Source: Macellibacteroides fermentans
GTDB taxonomy: Bacteria; Bacteroidota; Bacteroidia; Bacteroidales; Tannerellaceae
Length of the DNA: 64,000 nt
Direction: 5' to 3'
Assembly: GCF_013409575.1 (NCBI RefSeq)
Contig: NZ_JACCCY010000001.1
Coordinates: 864,501 to 928,500 of the forward strand
Shown one piece after another: positions 45,379 to 54,679 of the stretch. The number at the start of each line of letters is the position of its first letter. The stretch's first letter is position 1. The translations under genes and the position numbers were made by a program. The notes below the pieces were generated by a model. The model was given only the letters and a program-made list of their open reading frames with translations. It searched no databases and was not told where the DNA came from.

Positions 45379-46650
45379 TTATTTAATCATATCGAAACCT
45401 GTGTAAGGTACCAATGCTTTTGGTATACGGATACCCTCGGGAGTCTGGTTGTTTTCCAACAATGCCGCAACGATACGTGGTAAAGCAAGGGCACTACCGT
45501 TCAACGTGTGACAAAGCTGCGTCTTCTTGCTGGCATCACGGTAACGACATTTCAGTCGGTTTGCCTGATAGCTCTCGAAGTTGGATACGGAACTCACTTC
45601 CAACCAACGTTCTTGTGCTGCAGAATATACCTCGAAGTCGAACGTGATGGCCGATGTGAAACTCATATCGCCTCCACATAAGCGCAAAATACGCCAGGGG
45701 AGTTCCAATTTTTCTACCAACGATTGTACGTAATCTACCATTTCCTTCAATGATTCATAAGAATGCTCGGGAGTATCGATGCGAACAATCTCTACCTTGT
45801 CGAACTGATGCAGACGGTTCAATCCGCGAACATCCTTGCCGTATGAGCCTGCTTCGCGACGGAAACAAGCCGAATAGGCTGTGTTCTTGATAGGTAATTC
45901 AGATTCGTTCAATATCACATCACGGTAAATATTGGTTACCGGAACTTCGGCTGTTGGTATCAGGTACAGATCGTCAAGCGTAGCGTGGTACATCTGTCCC
46001 TCTTTATCGGGAAGCTGACCGGTACCATAACCCGAGTCGGCATTTACTACATAAGGAGGTTGTATCTCCAAATAGCCGGCTTCGCGCGCATTATCCAAAA
46101 AGAAATTAATGAGCGCACGCTGCAAACGGCAACCATATCCTTTATATACAGGGAAACCTGCACCGGTTATCTTAACACCCAATTCGAAATCGATCAGGTC
46201 GTATTTCTTACACAAATCCCAGTGAGGAACTGCACCTTCGTGTAATTTAGGAACTACTCCGCCACTCTTTTCGCATAGATTATCTTCCGCTGCACGACCT
46301 TCGGGTACCGAATCGTGAGGCAAGTTGGGAACCAGTACCAACAGATTGTTCATCTCCTGCTCTGCTGCGGTTTTTGCGGCATCCAGCTCTTTGTTACCTT
46401 CTTTCATCTCGGCAACTTTAGCCCGGGCTTGCTCCGCCTCTTCCTTCTTTCCCTCTTTCATCAGGGCGCCGATTGTTTTCGATAAGTTATTCAACGTAGC
46501 CAAATTCTCATCCAAAACCGACTGTGTAGTACGTCTTGTTTTATCTAACTCGATAATTTTACCGATAATCTCTTTCGCATCAAAATGCTTTTTGGCCAAC
46601 CTGCGGATTACTTCGTCCGGGTTTTCCGTAATTACTTTAAGCGTCAACAT
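45379..46650 (-). CDS. serS: Seryl-tRNA synthetase
   Basis: 423 residues. N-terminal long coiled coil (about 25-105) that contacts the tRNA variable arm, then the class II catalytic core: ACFRREAGSYGKDVRGLNRLHQF (motif 2, in part) and LPRIVAALLENNQ (motif 3). It charges tRNA-Ser with serine. On the minus strand, a -7-like TAACTTTG lies upstream at 46686-46679, without a proper -33. Confidence 0.97.
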   Translation of the reverse strand: MLTLKVITENPDEVIRRLAKKHFDAKEIIGKIIELDKTRRTTQSVLDENLATLNNLSKTIGALMKEGKKEEAEQARAKVAEMKEGNKELDAAKTAAEQEMNNLLVLVPNLPHDSVPEGRAAEDNLCEKSGGVVPKLHEGAVPHWDLCKKYDLIDFELGVKITGAGFPVYKGYGCRLQRALINFFLDNAREAGYLEIQPPYVVNADSGYGTGQLPDKEGQMYHATLDDLYLIPTAEVPVTNIYRDVILNESELPIKNTAYSACFRREAGSYGKDVRGLNRLHQFDKVEIVRIDTPEHSYESLKEMVDYVQSLVEKLELPWRILRLCGGDMSFTSAITFDFEVYSAAQERWLEVSSVSNFESYQANRLKCRYRDASKKTQLCHTLNGSALALPRIVAALLENNQTPEGIRIPKALVPYTGFDMIK

Positions 46651-46800
46651 ACTTTATCTATGCTTTTTAATTGAGCTACAAAGTTAAACAAATTATAGAG
46701 AACATACTATTTAAACAACAAATGAAAAAAAACTTTATATGAAGTTTACGGAAATCGATACAGCGCATCAATATCAATTGGCAGTAAACCAAGGAACATG

Positions 46801-47325
46801 TTACTTAACCCTCCCGGCTGCCACCCAGGTACGCAGATAGTAAGGTTCACTCAAGCTGCTCACCATCACCCCACGGGAGGTGCTGGTATGAATAAATTTG
46901 CCATTTTTAAGGTAGATACCGGAGTGATTGGGACTCTTTTTCCGTCCACCTTCCGTCCGGAAGAATACGAGATCTCCTTCCTTTAGCTCATCACGGGAAA
47001 TTTTCCTGCAGTCGTGTTTCAGCATATCAGCCGAAGAACGTGATAGTTGGCGACCGTACACCTGTTCGTAGAGAATAGATACAAATCCGGAACAATCGAC
47101 TCCCTGCTTATTTGATCCGCCATAACGATGAGGAACTCCCAACCATTTAGCACCTTCCGCATAAAGCATTTCATTATCGGAGGAAGTAATACGCATACCA
47201 TATATCTGAGAAAGGTTATCAGAGATTATCGGCTCCTTTTCCACTTGCTTTTTGGTTCCACAAGCTACTAGCAGTAAACAAAAGAGTAAAGGGGAGAGTT
47301 TATAGATTTGTTTAATCGGATTCAT
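46801..47325 (-). CDS. NlpC/P60-family (C40) peptidoglycan endopeptidase lipoprotein
   Basis: 174 residues from ATG 47325; a GTG at 47343 would overlap a TATATTTG -7 box, so it is rejected. Lipobox LLVAC gives Cys22. NlpC/P60 domain ~60-174 with C78 (GVDCSGF), H134 (NHSGIYL) and H146 (GKFIHTS). It should cleave D-Glu-mDAP-type bonds in peptidoglycan stems outside the inner membrane. Single gene. Confidence 0.92.
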   Translation of the reverse strand: MNPIKQIYKLSPLLFCLLLVACGTKKQVEKEPIISDNLSQIYGMRITSSDNEMLYAEGAKWLGVPHRYGGSNKQGVDCSGFVSILYEQVYGRQLSRSSADMLKHDCRKISRDELKEGDLVFFRTEGGRKKSPNHSGIYLKNGKFIHTSTSRGVMVSSLSEPYYLRTWVAAGRVK

Positions 47326-47407
47326 ACATAGAAGGTTTGACACAAATATAAATATAAAGTCAGTCTATTGAATCAACAAAAATCATTATTCCAAAATTAA
47401 AGCATAA

Positions 47408-47446
47408 AAAAAGCAGGATATTCAATGGATGAATACCCTGCTTTTT
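47408..47446 (-). terminator. Terminator of rplU-rpmA
   Basis: AAAAAGCAGG/CCTGCTTTTT with an interrupted inner stem; read on the minus strand it ends in a T-run, 20 nt after rpmA. Confidence 0.8.
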
Positions 47447-47466
47447 GTTTTTTAGCGAAAGATATG

Positions 47467-47733
47467 TTATGCTTCAGCTTTGATTTCTTCAACTGAAACA
47501 AATGATCTGTTATCTTTTCTCTTACGGAATTTTACAACACCGTCTACCAAAGCATACAACGTGTGGTCTTTACCAATACCAACGTTTTCACCCGGATGAT
47601 GTTGTGTTCCTCTCTGACGGATAAGAATGTTACCGGCTTTAGCAACTTCACCACCAAAGATTTTAACGCCTAATCGCTTACTTTGTGATTCACGGCCGTT
47701 CTTCGAACTACCTACACCTTTTTTATGTGCCAT
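47467..47733 (-). CDS. rpmA: 50S ribosomal protein bL27
   Basis: 88 residues: [21 protein letters not shown] at the N-terminus is the L27 signature, reaching the peptidyl-transferase centre. There is no Firmicutes-type cleaved N-terminal extension. 19 nt after rplU, same operon. Confidence 0.97.
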   Translation of the reverse strand: MAHKKGVGSSKNGRESQSKRLGVKIFGGEVAKAGNILIRQRGTQHHPGENVGIGKDHTLYALVDGVVKFRKRKDNRSFVSVEEIKAEA

Positions 47734-47752
47734 TTTCTTTCCTTTTTAATCG

Positions 47753-48070
47753 TTATGCAACAATTTCTTTAACACTCACTTCAGTGAACTGCTGACGGTG
47801 ACCGTTCAACTTACGGTAACCTTTTCTTCTTTTCTTGTGGAAAATCAGAACTTTGTCACCCTTTACAAGCGGAGAAAGAACTTCGCAAACAACCTTTGCT
47901 CCCTCTACAGTAGGAAGACCTACTTTTACATCACCATTGTTGTCGACCAACAAAACTTTGTCAAACTCAACAACTGCTCCACCTTCAACATTCTGAATGT
48001 GGTGAACAAACAATTTTTTGCCTTCTTCGGCTTTAAACTGCTGACCGTTAATTTCTACGATTACGTACAT
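47753..48070 (-). CDS. rplU: 50S ribosomal protein bL21
   Basis: 105 residues, with [17 protein letters not shown] at the start and [14 protein letters not shown] near the C-terminus typical of L21, which binds 23S rRNA next to L20. First gene of the rplU-rpmA operon. Confidence 0.97.
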   Translation of the reverse strand: MYVIVEINGQQFKAEEGKKLFVHHIQNVEGGAVVEFDKVLLVDNNGDVKVGLPTVEGAKVVCEVLSPLVKGDKVLIFHKKRRKGYRKLNGHRQQFTEVSVKEIVA

Positions 48071-48154
48071 CTGTCTTTTAATTATACAGGTTATCTCCCG
48101 GGGGTGGATGCCTCTTCAGGCTTCGCTTATTTACCCTCTGCAGAATTCAGACTG

Positions 48155-48186
48155 CAAAAGTAGTACAAGTTTGTAAAACAAACAAA
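48155..48186 (-). promoter_or_regulatory. Promoter of rplU-rpmA
   Basis: Minus strand TTTG (48186-48183), 20 nt, TACTTTTG (48162-48155), giving a leader of about 75-80 nt that includes a G-rich stretch (CCCGGGGGTGG on plus), suitable for autoregulation by a ribosomal protein, unproven. Confidence 0.65.
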
Positions 48187-48206
48187 CTTTGCCAAACTTT
48201 TTTCAC

Positions 48207-48214
48207 TACCTTTG
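48207..48214 (+). promoter_or_regulatory. -7 box of prmA
   Basis: TACCTTTG 29 nt before the prmA start. The nearest TTTG upstream (48188) is only 15 nt away. Divergent from the rplU promoter. Confidence 0.45.
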
Positions 48215-48243
48215 TACGCGTAAAACATTAAATAAGAAGCAGT

Positions 48244-49095
48244 ATGAACTATTACGAAGTACAATTTACATATACATCTCCTATAGATACCGAAATTATA
48301 AACGATGTGCTTGCTTCCGAATTGGGTGAAATTGGCTTTGAAAGCTTTACTTCAAACGAAAACGGACTAACAGCTTATATATCAGAGAAACTTTACGATA
48401 CGGAAGCTATTAAAGATAAAATTACCTCTTTTCCTCTGGGGCCTGTAACTTTCGCTTACATCGAAAAGTTTATTGTAAGCAAAAACTGGAACGAAGCATG
48501 GGAGAAGAATTACTTCCAACCCATCCGGATCGGAAATGAATGTATCATACGAGCTTCATTCCACGAAGCGGTTCCAGATATTACTCATACCATCATCATA
48601 GATCCGAAGATGGCTTTTGGGACCGGGAATCATGAAACAACCTTTCTTATGATCAGCGAGATACTCAAACTCGATCTTGAAGGCAAAGAGGTACTTGATA
48701 TGGGATGCGGAACAGCAGTATTAGCCATTCTTGCCGCGAAAAAAGGGGCGTCGCGCATTGAGGCTGTAGACATCGACGAGTGGGCATATAACAATGCACT
48801 TGAGAATATTGCAACGAATCAAACGCCTAACGTAAGCATTCATTTAGGGGGAGCCGAGAAAATCGCAGAACTTGGCAGATTCGATTTTGTTTTTGCCAAT
48901 ATAAACCGAAATATTTTATTGAACGATATGGCATCCTACAGCGCCTGCATGAAGCCGGGAAGCATCTTGTATATGAGTGGGTTTTATAGTGAAGACATTC
49001 CGGTTATAGCGGAATCTTGCACAAACAACGGATTAAAATTAGTTTCGTTCAACGAAAAAAATAATTGGGTCGCCGTACGTGTCGAAAAACAATAA
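48244..49095 (+). CDS. prmA: Ribosomal protein L11 methyltransferase
   Basis: 283 residues. N-terminal substrate-binding domain, then a class I methyltransferase fold: MAFGTGNHETT (substrate/SAM), VLDMGCGTAVLAI (motif I), EAVDIDEWA (acidic loop) and FANINRNIL (the NPPY-like motif). It trimethylates L11. Near ribosomal genes but divergent. Confidence 0.95.
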   Translation: MNYYEVQFTYTSPIDTEIINDVLASELGEIGFESFTSNENGLTAYISEKLYDTEAIKDKITSFPLGPVTFAYIEKFIVSKNWNEAWEKNYFQPIRIGNECIIRASFHEAVPDITHTIIIDPKMAFGTGNHETTFLMISEILKLDLEGKEVLDMGCGTAVLAILAAKKGASRIEAVDIDEWAYNNALENIATNQTPNVSIHLGGAEKIAELGRFDFVFANINRNILLNDMASYSACMKPGSILYMSGFYSEDIPVIAESCTNNGLKLVSFNEKNNWVAVRVEKQ

Positions 49096-49187
49096 TCCAG
49101 AAAATTATCTATAAAAATCGCCGGGACATTGAACTAACCCGTAAAAAAAAAGGTTACAATAGTAGTAACTCTTAAAATAGACAAGTT

Positions 49188-49409
49188 ATGAAAAGTATCG
49201 ATTCAAAATTGTTATTGGGATTAGTTGTTGGCGCTGCAGTAGGTGCCGCTGTTGGTTATTTGGTAGCAACCGATAAGAAGGAACAAATACTGGATGAGCT
49301 AAACAATGTAGTTGGCAAGGTAAAAGAAGGCTTCAGTGGTGCAATGGCCAAAATCAAAGAAGCCAAAGGCGGTTGTGAAAAGGCGGTTGAAGATGTAGTT
49401 TCCGAATAA
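49188..49409 (+). CDS. YtxH-domain small membrane protein
   Basis: 73 residues. One glycine/alanine-rich hydrophobic segment (LLGLVVGAAVGAAVGYLVA, about 9-27) then a charged helix (DKKEQILDELNNVVGKVKEG), the YtxH pattern. Such proteins are often stress-induced. First of three adjacent genes (6 nt to the next). Confidence 0.85.
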   Translation: MKSIDSKLLLGLVVGAAVGAAVGYLVATDKKEQILDELNNVVGKVKEGFSGAMAKIKEAKGGCEKAVEDVVSE

Positions 49410-49415
49410 GCAATT

Positions 49416-49823
49416 ATGGGAAAAGACGCAGAACAAATCTTCCGGAAGCTTAAAGAGGATCTATCAGCTTATGTGGAGTTGAAAGTTGAACTCCTAAAGT
49501 TAACTGCATACGAAAGGACGGGGAAATTGGTCTCCGTTCTTTCGTATGGTTTAATTTTACTGTTTCTGGCTTTCTTCGCCATTTTATTTATTTTCCTTGC
49601 CCTGGGATTCTTTTTAGGCGATATTCTGGACAATGTGGCAGGAGGTTTTGCTATCGTAGCATTACTCTATATGATATTATTTGCCATTATCATTTTCAAC
49701 AAAAACAAAATTAGTGAAGCAATTGTAAATGAAATAATTTCTGTACTTACAGCAATTGAAGATAAAAAAAAGGAGTCCGACAATGAACAAACAACAGACA
49801 CCGCTGGAGAAACTGATTTCTGA
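49416..49823 (+). CDS. Holin-like (Phage_holin_3_6 / Holin-X) membrane protein
   Basis: 135 residues, with two membrane segments at about 47-70 (LILLFLAFFAILFIFLALGFF) and 80-100, preceded by a charged amphipathic helix (LKEDLSAYVELKVELLKL) and with a charged tail. PF07332-like proteins occur together with YtxH in bacterial chromosomes, as here, and are not prophage genes. It overlaps the next gene by 41 nt. Confidence 0.8.
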   Translation: MGKDAEQIFRKLKEDLSAYVELKVELLKLTAYERTGKLVSVLSYGLILLFLAFFAILFIFLALGFFLGDILDNVAGGFAIVALLYMILFAIIIFNKNKISEAIVNEIISVLTAIEDKKKESDNEQTTDTAGETDF

Positions 49824-50154
49824 CAAAAACCGGTTACAGGAACGTTGCCTTTTACAGGAACAAAAATTAAATGCAGACTTTACCTATATACAGGAAAATG
49901 CAGCATCACTTTTATTGTCTGGATTCTCTGCACTGGTTTTTCCTAAACAAAAGCAGGCGTCACCCAATACCGGGCAAACGGCCTATACTAAAGAAGACCA
50001 AAATATTGAGACACTTGGTCTGACTGATATATTGTCTCTGGGCAGGAGTATGATGCCGGTGGCATGGGATATTATCAAGCCGATTCTTATCTCTTGGGGA
50101 ATTAAAAAAGCCGGTTCTGTTTTATCCAAAGTTCTCTTTAAGAAAAAAATGTAA
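49783..50154 (+). CDS. Hypothetical protein of the YtxH/holin-like cluster
   Basis: 123 residues from ATG 49783 (an earlier in-frame start at 49756 is less likely). N-terminal charged helix, a weakly hydrophobic segment around 43-52 (LLLSGFSALVF), a linker, and a second hydrophobic helix near 93-113 followed by a lysine-rich C-terminus (KVLFKKKM). Unrecognised. The gene overlap with the holin-like gene suggests coupled translation and a shared envelope role. Confidence 0.65.
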   Translation: MNKQQTPLEKLISDKNRLQERCLLQEQKLNADFTYIQENAASLLLSGFSALVFPKQKQASPNTGQTAYTKEDQNIETLGLTDILSLGRSMMPVAWDIIKPILISWGIKKAGSVLSKVLFKKKM

Positions 50155-50269
50155 TCCATACCATTAATTTATGTTATAGGACATATTTTTTTATCTGAAT
50201 AAGCATAAATAAACAAAAAACATCCTACCTTTGCATACGAGATAACTTCTGTAATACAAAGAATGAAAT

Positions 50270-50353
50270 ATGGAGAAACAAAGTAAAATCTGGGTGTTGT
50301 GTCTATTGATGTTAGTTGTGTTTGCGTCTTGTGCCACTCCTTGTGGCTGTTGA
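50270..50353 (+). CDS. 27-residue lipoprotein
   Basis: A very small gene: ATG at 50270, stop at 50351. The product is MEKQSKIWVLCLLMLVVF followed by ASCATPCGC; the lipobox FASC would leave a nine-to-seven-residue lipopeptide rich in cysteine. It has a -7 box TACCTTTG at 50226-50233, 37 nt upstream, and no other gene occupies the 50155-50461 gap. Similar miniature lipoproteins of the entericidin kind exist but homology is not shown. Confidence 0.5.
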   Translation: MEKQSKIWVLCLLMLVVFASCATPCGC

Positions 50354-50392
50354 TGATAAGTTACAATTTGCATTCGTTTTGTACATTGTTAC

Positions 50393-50423
50393 TTTGCATA
50401 TATTACAGAAATCACTAATTTTG
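50393..50423 (+). promoter_or_regulatory. Promoter of gapdh
   Basis: TTTG (50393-50396), 19 nt, TAATTTTG (50416-50423): full consensus, 39 nt before the start codon, as expected for a highly expressed gene. Confidence 0.75.
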
Positions 50424-50449
50424 CGTAGTTTTTTTAAAAACCCAAATAA

Positions 50450-51463
<1,014 letters not shown>

Positions 51464-51483
51464 TCATCGTATTATATAGTTTC

Positions 51484-51515
51484 AAAGCCACATCCTCCGG
51501 GGTGTGGCTTTTTTT
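51484..51515 (+). terminator. Terminator of gap
   Basis: AAAGCCACA/TGTGGCTTT with a 10-nt loop and T7 run, 20 nt after the stop. Confidence 0.85.
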
Positions 51516-51517
51516 AT

Positions 51518-51525
51518 TACCTTTG
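51518..51525 (+). promoter_or_regulatory. -7 box immediately before miaA
   Basis: TACCTTTG ends 7 nt before the miaA ATG, so transcription would start at or next to the start codon. No TTTG at -33; the gap terminator occupies that position. Confidence 0.4.
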
Positions 51526-51532
51526 TTCCGCT

Positions 51533-52450
51533 ATGGAAAGCTATCAATTAATTACAGTTTTAGGGCCAACCGCTTCGGGCAAAACATCATTTGCCGCAGC
51601 ACTGGCTGCCCGTCTCGATTCGGAGATTATCAGTGCCGATTCGCGCCAGATTTATCGTTCGATGGATATTGGTACAGGAAAGGACCTGGCCGATTACACC
51701 ATTAACGGCAAACCTGTGCCTTATCATCTGATTGACATTTGCGATCCGGGTGATAAATACAATGTATTCGAATATCAACATGCCTTTTTCCGGGCATTCG
51801 AGGATATTCGCAATCGGGGTAAACTACCTGTCCTTTGCGGAGGTACGGGGATGTATATTGAAGCTGTGCTGAAAGGATATAAACTCCTTGATGTTCCTGC
51901 CAATCCGGTTTTGCGTGAATCATTGAAGGGGAAGTCGCTTGCCGAACTTGAGCAGCTGCTTTCCTCTTACAAAACATTGCATAATAAAACGGATGTAGAT
52001 TCGCCTCAACGGGCTATCAGAGCTATTGAGATTGAAGAATACTACAAGACGCAGGCTCCGGATGCAACCGGATATGACCCAATCCGCAGCCTTATAGTGG
52101 GTTTGGATATTTCCCGCGAATTGAGAAGGGAAAAGATTTCCCGACGCTTACGAAGCCGACTGGATGAAGGGATGGTGGACGAGGTGAAAGGGATTCTGGC
52201 TAAGGGTGTGAAACCGGACGATCTTATTTATTATGGTCTGGAATATAAATACCTCACCCTTTATGTACTGGGAGAGCTTTCCTATACAGAAATGGTGTCG
52301 CAGCTTGAAATAGCGATTCATCAATTTGCCAAAAGACAGATGACCTGGTTCAGGGGAATGGAACGACGAGGTTTCACCATCCATTGGCTGGATGCCACCT
52401 TACCGGCCGAACAAAACATCCAGGCTGTTATAACATTGTTAAATCAATAA
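51533..52450 (+). CDS. miaA: tRNA dimethylallyltransferase
   Basis: 305 residues. P-loop GPTASGKTSF, ADSRQIYRSMDIGTGK, and GLEYKYL plus AIHQFAKRQMTWFRG are MiaA signatures. It adds the dimethylallyl group to A37 of tRNAs reading UNN codons. kdsA follows by 11 nt. Confidence 0.96.
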   Translation: MESYQLITVLGPTASGKTSFAAALAARLDSEIISADSRQIYRSMDIGTGKDLADYTINGKPVPYHLIDICDPGDKYNVFEYQHAFFRAFEDIRNRGKLPVLCGGTGMYIEAVLKGYKLLDVPANPVLRESLKGKSLAELEQLLSSYKTLHNKTDVDSPQRAIRAIEIEEYYKTQAPDATGYDPIRSLIVGLDISRELRREKISRRLRSRLDEGMVDEVKGILAKGVKPDDLIYYGLEYKYLTLYVLGELSYTEMVSQLEIAIHQFAKRQMTWFRGMERRGFTIHWLDATLPAEQNIQAVITLLNQ

Positions 52451-52461
52451 ACTTCAAACAT

Positions 52462-53265
52462 ATGATTTCTGTAAAGGATTTAACTTCCGGCGATAATTTC
52501 TTTCTAATGGCCGGCCCTTGTGTGATTGAGGGAGAAGATATGGCCCTTCGCATTGCCGAAAGGGTAGTTACGATTACAAACAAATTAGGGATTCCCTATA
52601 TCTTTAAAGGATCATACCGTAAAGCAAACCGTTCGCGTATCGATTCATTTACAGGTATTGGCGACGAAAAAGCGTTGAAAATCCTGCAAAAAGTTGGAAC
52701 TACATTCGGTATTCCTACTGTAACAGATATACATGAAAGTGCAGAAGCGGCTATGGCGGCCAACTATGTAGACGTGTTGCAGATTCCGGCATTTCTTTGC
52801 AGACAGACCGATCTGCTTATTGCTGCCGCCCAAACCGGTAAAATAGTTAATATTAAGAAAGGACAATTTCTTTCGCCGGGCGCAATGTCTTTTGCGGTTC
52901 AGAAGGTGGTAGACGCCGGTAATCCTCAGGTAATGATTACCGAAAGAGGAACTACATTTGGTTATACCGACCTGGTGGTCGATTACCGGGGAATACCTCA
53001 AATGCAGGAGTTTGGATTTCCGGTCATAATGGATGTCACCCATTCATTGCAGCAACCGAATCAGACTTCGGGTGTTACCGGAGGTTTACCTCAGCTGATT
53101 GAAACCATTGCCAAAGCAGCAATAGCAGTTGGAACAGACGGCCTGTTTATAGAAACTCATCCAGAACCATCTGTTGCTAAATCGGATGGTGCCAATATGC
53201 TGCAGCTCGATCTATTGGAAGGATTGCTCACTCGTCTGGTTCGCATCCGCGAAGCCATAAAGTAA
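52462..53265 (+). CDS. kdsA: 3-deoxy-8-phosphooctulonate (KDO-8-P) synthase
   Basis: 267 residues from ATG 52462; an upstream in-frame start at 52384 would overlap miaA by 67 nt and adds 26 unrelated residues. FFLMAGPCVIEGEDMA, KGSYRKANRSR and TERGTTFGYTDLVVDYRG are the KDO8PS motifs. It condenses PEP with arabinose-5-phosphate for the LPS inner core. C-terminal conserved ETHPEPSVAKSDGANML. Confidence 0.96.
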   Translation: MISVKDLTSGDNFFLMAGPCVIEGEDMALRIAERVVTITNKLGIPYIFKGSYRKANRSRIDSFTGIGDEKALKILQKVGTTFGIPTVTDIHESAEAAMAANYVDVLQIPAFLCRQTDLLIAAAQTGKIVNIKKGQFLSPGAMSFAVQKVVDAGNPQVMITERGTTFGYTDLVVDYRGIPQMQEFGFPVIMDVTHSLQQPNQTSGVTGGLPQLIETIAKAAIAVGTDGLFIETHPEPSVAKSDGANMLQLDLLEGLLTRLVRIREAIK

Positions 53266-53275
53266 GAGACAACTG

Positions 53276-53326
53276 TATATACAATAAAAGGATGAAACTT
53301 ATGGTTTCATCCTTTTATTGTATATA
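53276..53326. terminator. Long perfect hairpin between kdsA and the glycogen genes
   Basis: A 23-bp perfect stem (TATATACAATAAAAGGATGA... 53276-53298 with 53304-53326) and 5-nt loop. It can terminate both kdsA and the opposing GH57 operon. Confidence 0.8.
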
Positions 53327-53347
53327 GCAAAAAGAGTTCGAAAGGAT

Positions 53348-54661
53348 TCATTTCTTACCCTTCTTTACTTCAGTCACGGTTTCTTTCTTTTTAAATTTAT
53401 CCAATTCTTTTTTTAGTGATTCAATCTCCAATCCCTGATTCTTAATAGTTGTAAGCAAAGAATTAAGCTCTTCGTTTTCTATAGATGTTGGATATTGGGC
53501 TTCAACCCGTAAAATAAAGTCGGATAAAACATTCATGTAGTTATTGAATGCCTCGTATGGATTATCGTACGGACTAAATGCACCGCCTCCCATATGTTTG
53601 GTGCTCATATAGTAAAAATGGTCGCTGCTCTGCAGATAATTCCAGTCTTGCCTGATGCGCCGGTCTTCACACAAACGAACACGTTCAACAATTTCTTTCA
53701 GCTTGGTAAAAGCTTCTTGTTGCAGCAGGTTACCCAGCCATGCACTGCAGTCGCGCTCCTCGTCAACCCACGACATTGGGTAAGGAACCGAAATCGAATC
53801 TACCGGTTTAAGGAGATTGAATGCTTCCGACGGTAAAATAAATCCGATTTCTTTTTCGGCAGCAAAACGAGGCAATGCCTTAAAGAAATCAAAAATTCCG
53901 GATTCAGCGGGATGGTATGATCCGAGAACCTCGTAATTCATAAATAAATTTATGATTTGTTGTTCGGGTGGAGTCTCGGCAATCCATGAAATAAACTTAT
54001 CGGCTGTCAGCGGATATTCATTCCAGGCATAGTTATTGAATCGGTCGGAGATATCTTCACTAAACCGGTCATTCTTGAGTAATAACTTTAGCAACGGCTG
54101 TACCTTGGATGTGTATAGATAATTTGGACTTTTCCATCCTAATACGTGCTTGGCTCCTTCGGTGATCATTCCTTTAAATCCAGCCTTGTAAACCCATTCG
54201 GATATTGTATCCGAATAAATCAGTTCGGTATTACGAAATACTTTAGGAGTTACACCAAACAATGAATGTATCTTTTCTTTATGCATCCGTATCTGGTCCT
54301 TAAATTCCTCTTTGTCGGCCAACGATGCCAGAGAATGCGAATAAGTTTCGGCAAGAAACTCCACATTACCAGTTGCAGCCAGCTCCTTGAAACTATCAAT
54401 CACTTCCGGAGCGTAGATTTCCATCTGTTCGATAGCAGTACCCGAAATGGAGAAAGCCACTTTAAACTTTCCGCCGCTACTTTTTATCATATCCAGAATT
54501 GTCCGGTTGGCAGGGATGTAGCACTTCTCGGCAATGCGGCGGATTATCTCCTCATTACTGAAATCATCATAATAATAGTGGTCGTTCCCTATATCAAAAA
54601 AGCGGTATCTTTTAAGTCGAAACGGCTGATGTATTTGAAAATAAAAGCAGATCGTCTTCAT
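53348..54661 (-). CDS. Glycoside hydrolase family 57 (alpha-amylase-like)
   Basis: 437 residues. GH57 conserved regions: FQIHQPFRL at the N-terminus, FRNTELIYSD with the probable nucleophile E146, and MNYEVLGSYHP. The last ~50 residues form a Lys/Glu coiled coil (KKELDKFKKKETVTEVKK). Acts on alpha-glucans in the cytoplasm. Last gene of the glycogen operon, 18 nt after the glycosyltransferase. Confidence 0.92.
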   Translation of the reverse strand: MKTICFYFQIHQPFRLKRYRFFDIGNDHYYYDDFSNEEIIRRIAEKCYIPANRTILDMIKSSGGKFKVAFSISGTAIEQMEIYAPEVIDSFKELAATGNVEFLAETYSHSLASLADKEEFKDQIRMHKEKIHSLFGVTPKVFRNTELIYSDTISEWVYKAGFKGMITEGAKHVLGWKSPNYLYTSKVQPLLKLLLKNDRFSEDISDRFNNYAWNEYPLTADKFISWIAETPPEQQIINLFMNYEVLGSYHPAESGIFDFFKALPRFAAEKEIGFILPSEAFNLLKPVDSISVPYPMSWVDEERDCSAWLGNLLQQEAFTKLKEIVERVRLCEDRRIRQDWNYLQSSDHFYYMSTKHMGGGAFSPYDNPYEAFNNYMNVLSDFILRVEAQYPTSIENEELNSLLTTIKNQGLEIESLKKELDKFKKKETVTEVKKGKK

Positions 54662-54679
54662 ATCTATATTTTTAGTATT

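Noticed and set aside
49416-49823. Prophage origin of the holin-like gene
   Set aside because: No other phage genes nearby; the pairing with YtxH is a normal chromosomal arrangement.
52384-52461. Upstream start for kdsA inside miaA
   Set aside because: 67-nt overlap with miaA and residues unrelated to KDO8PS; ATG at 52462 gives the usual length.
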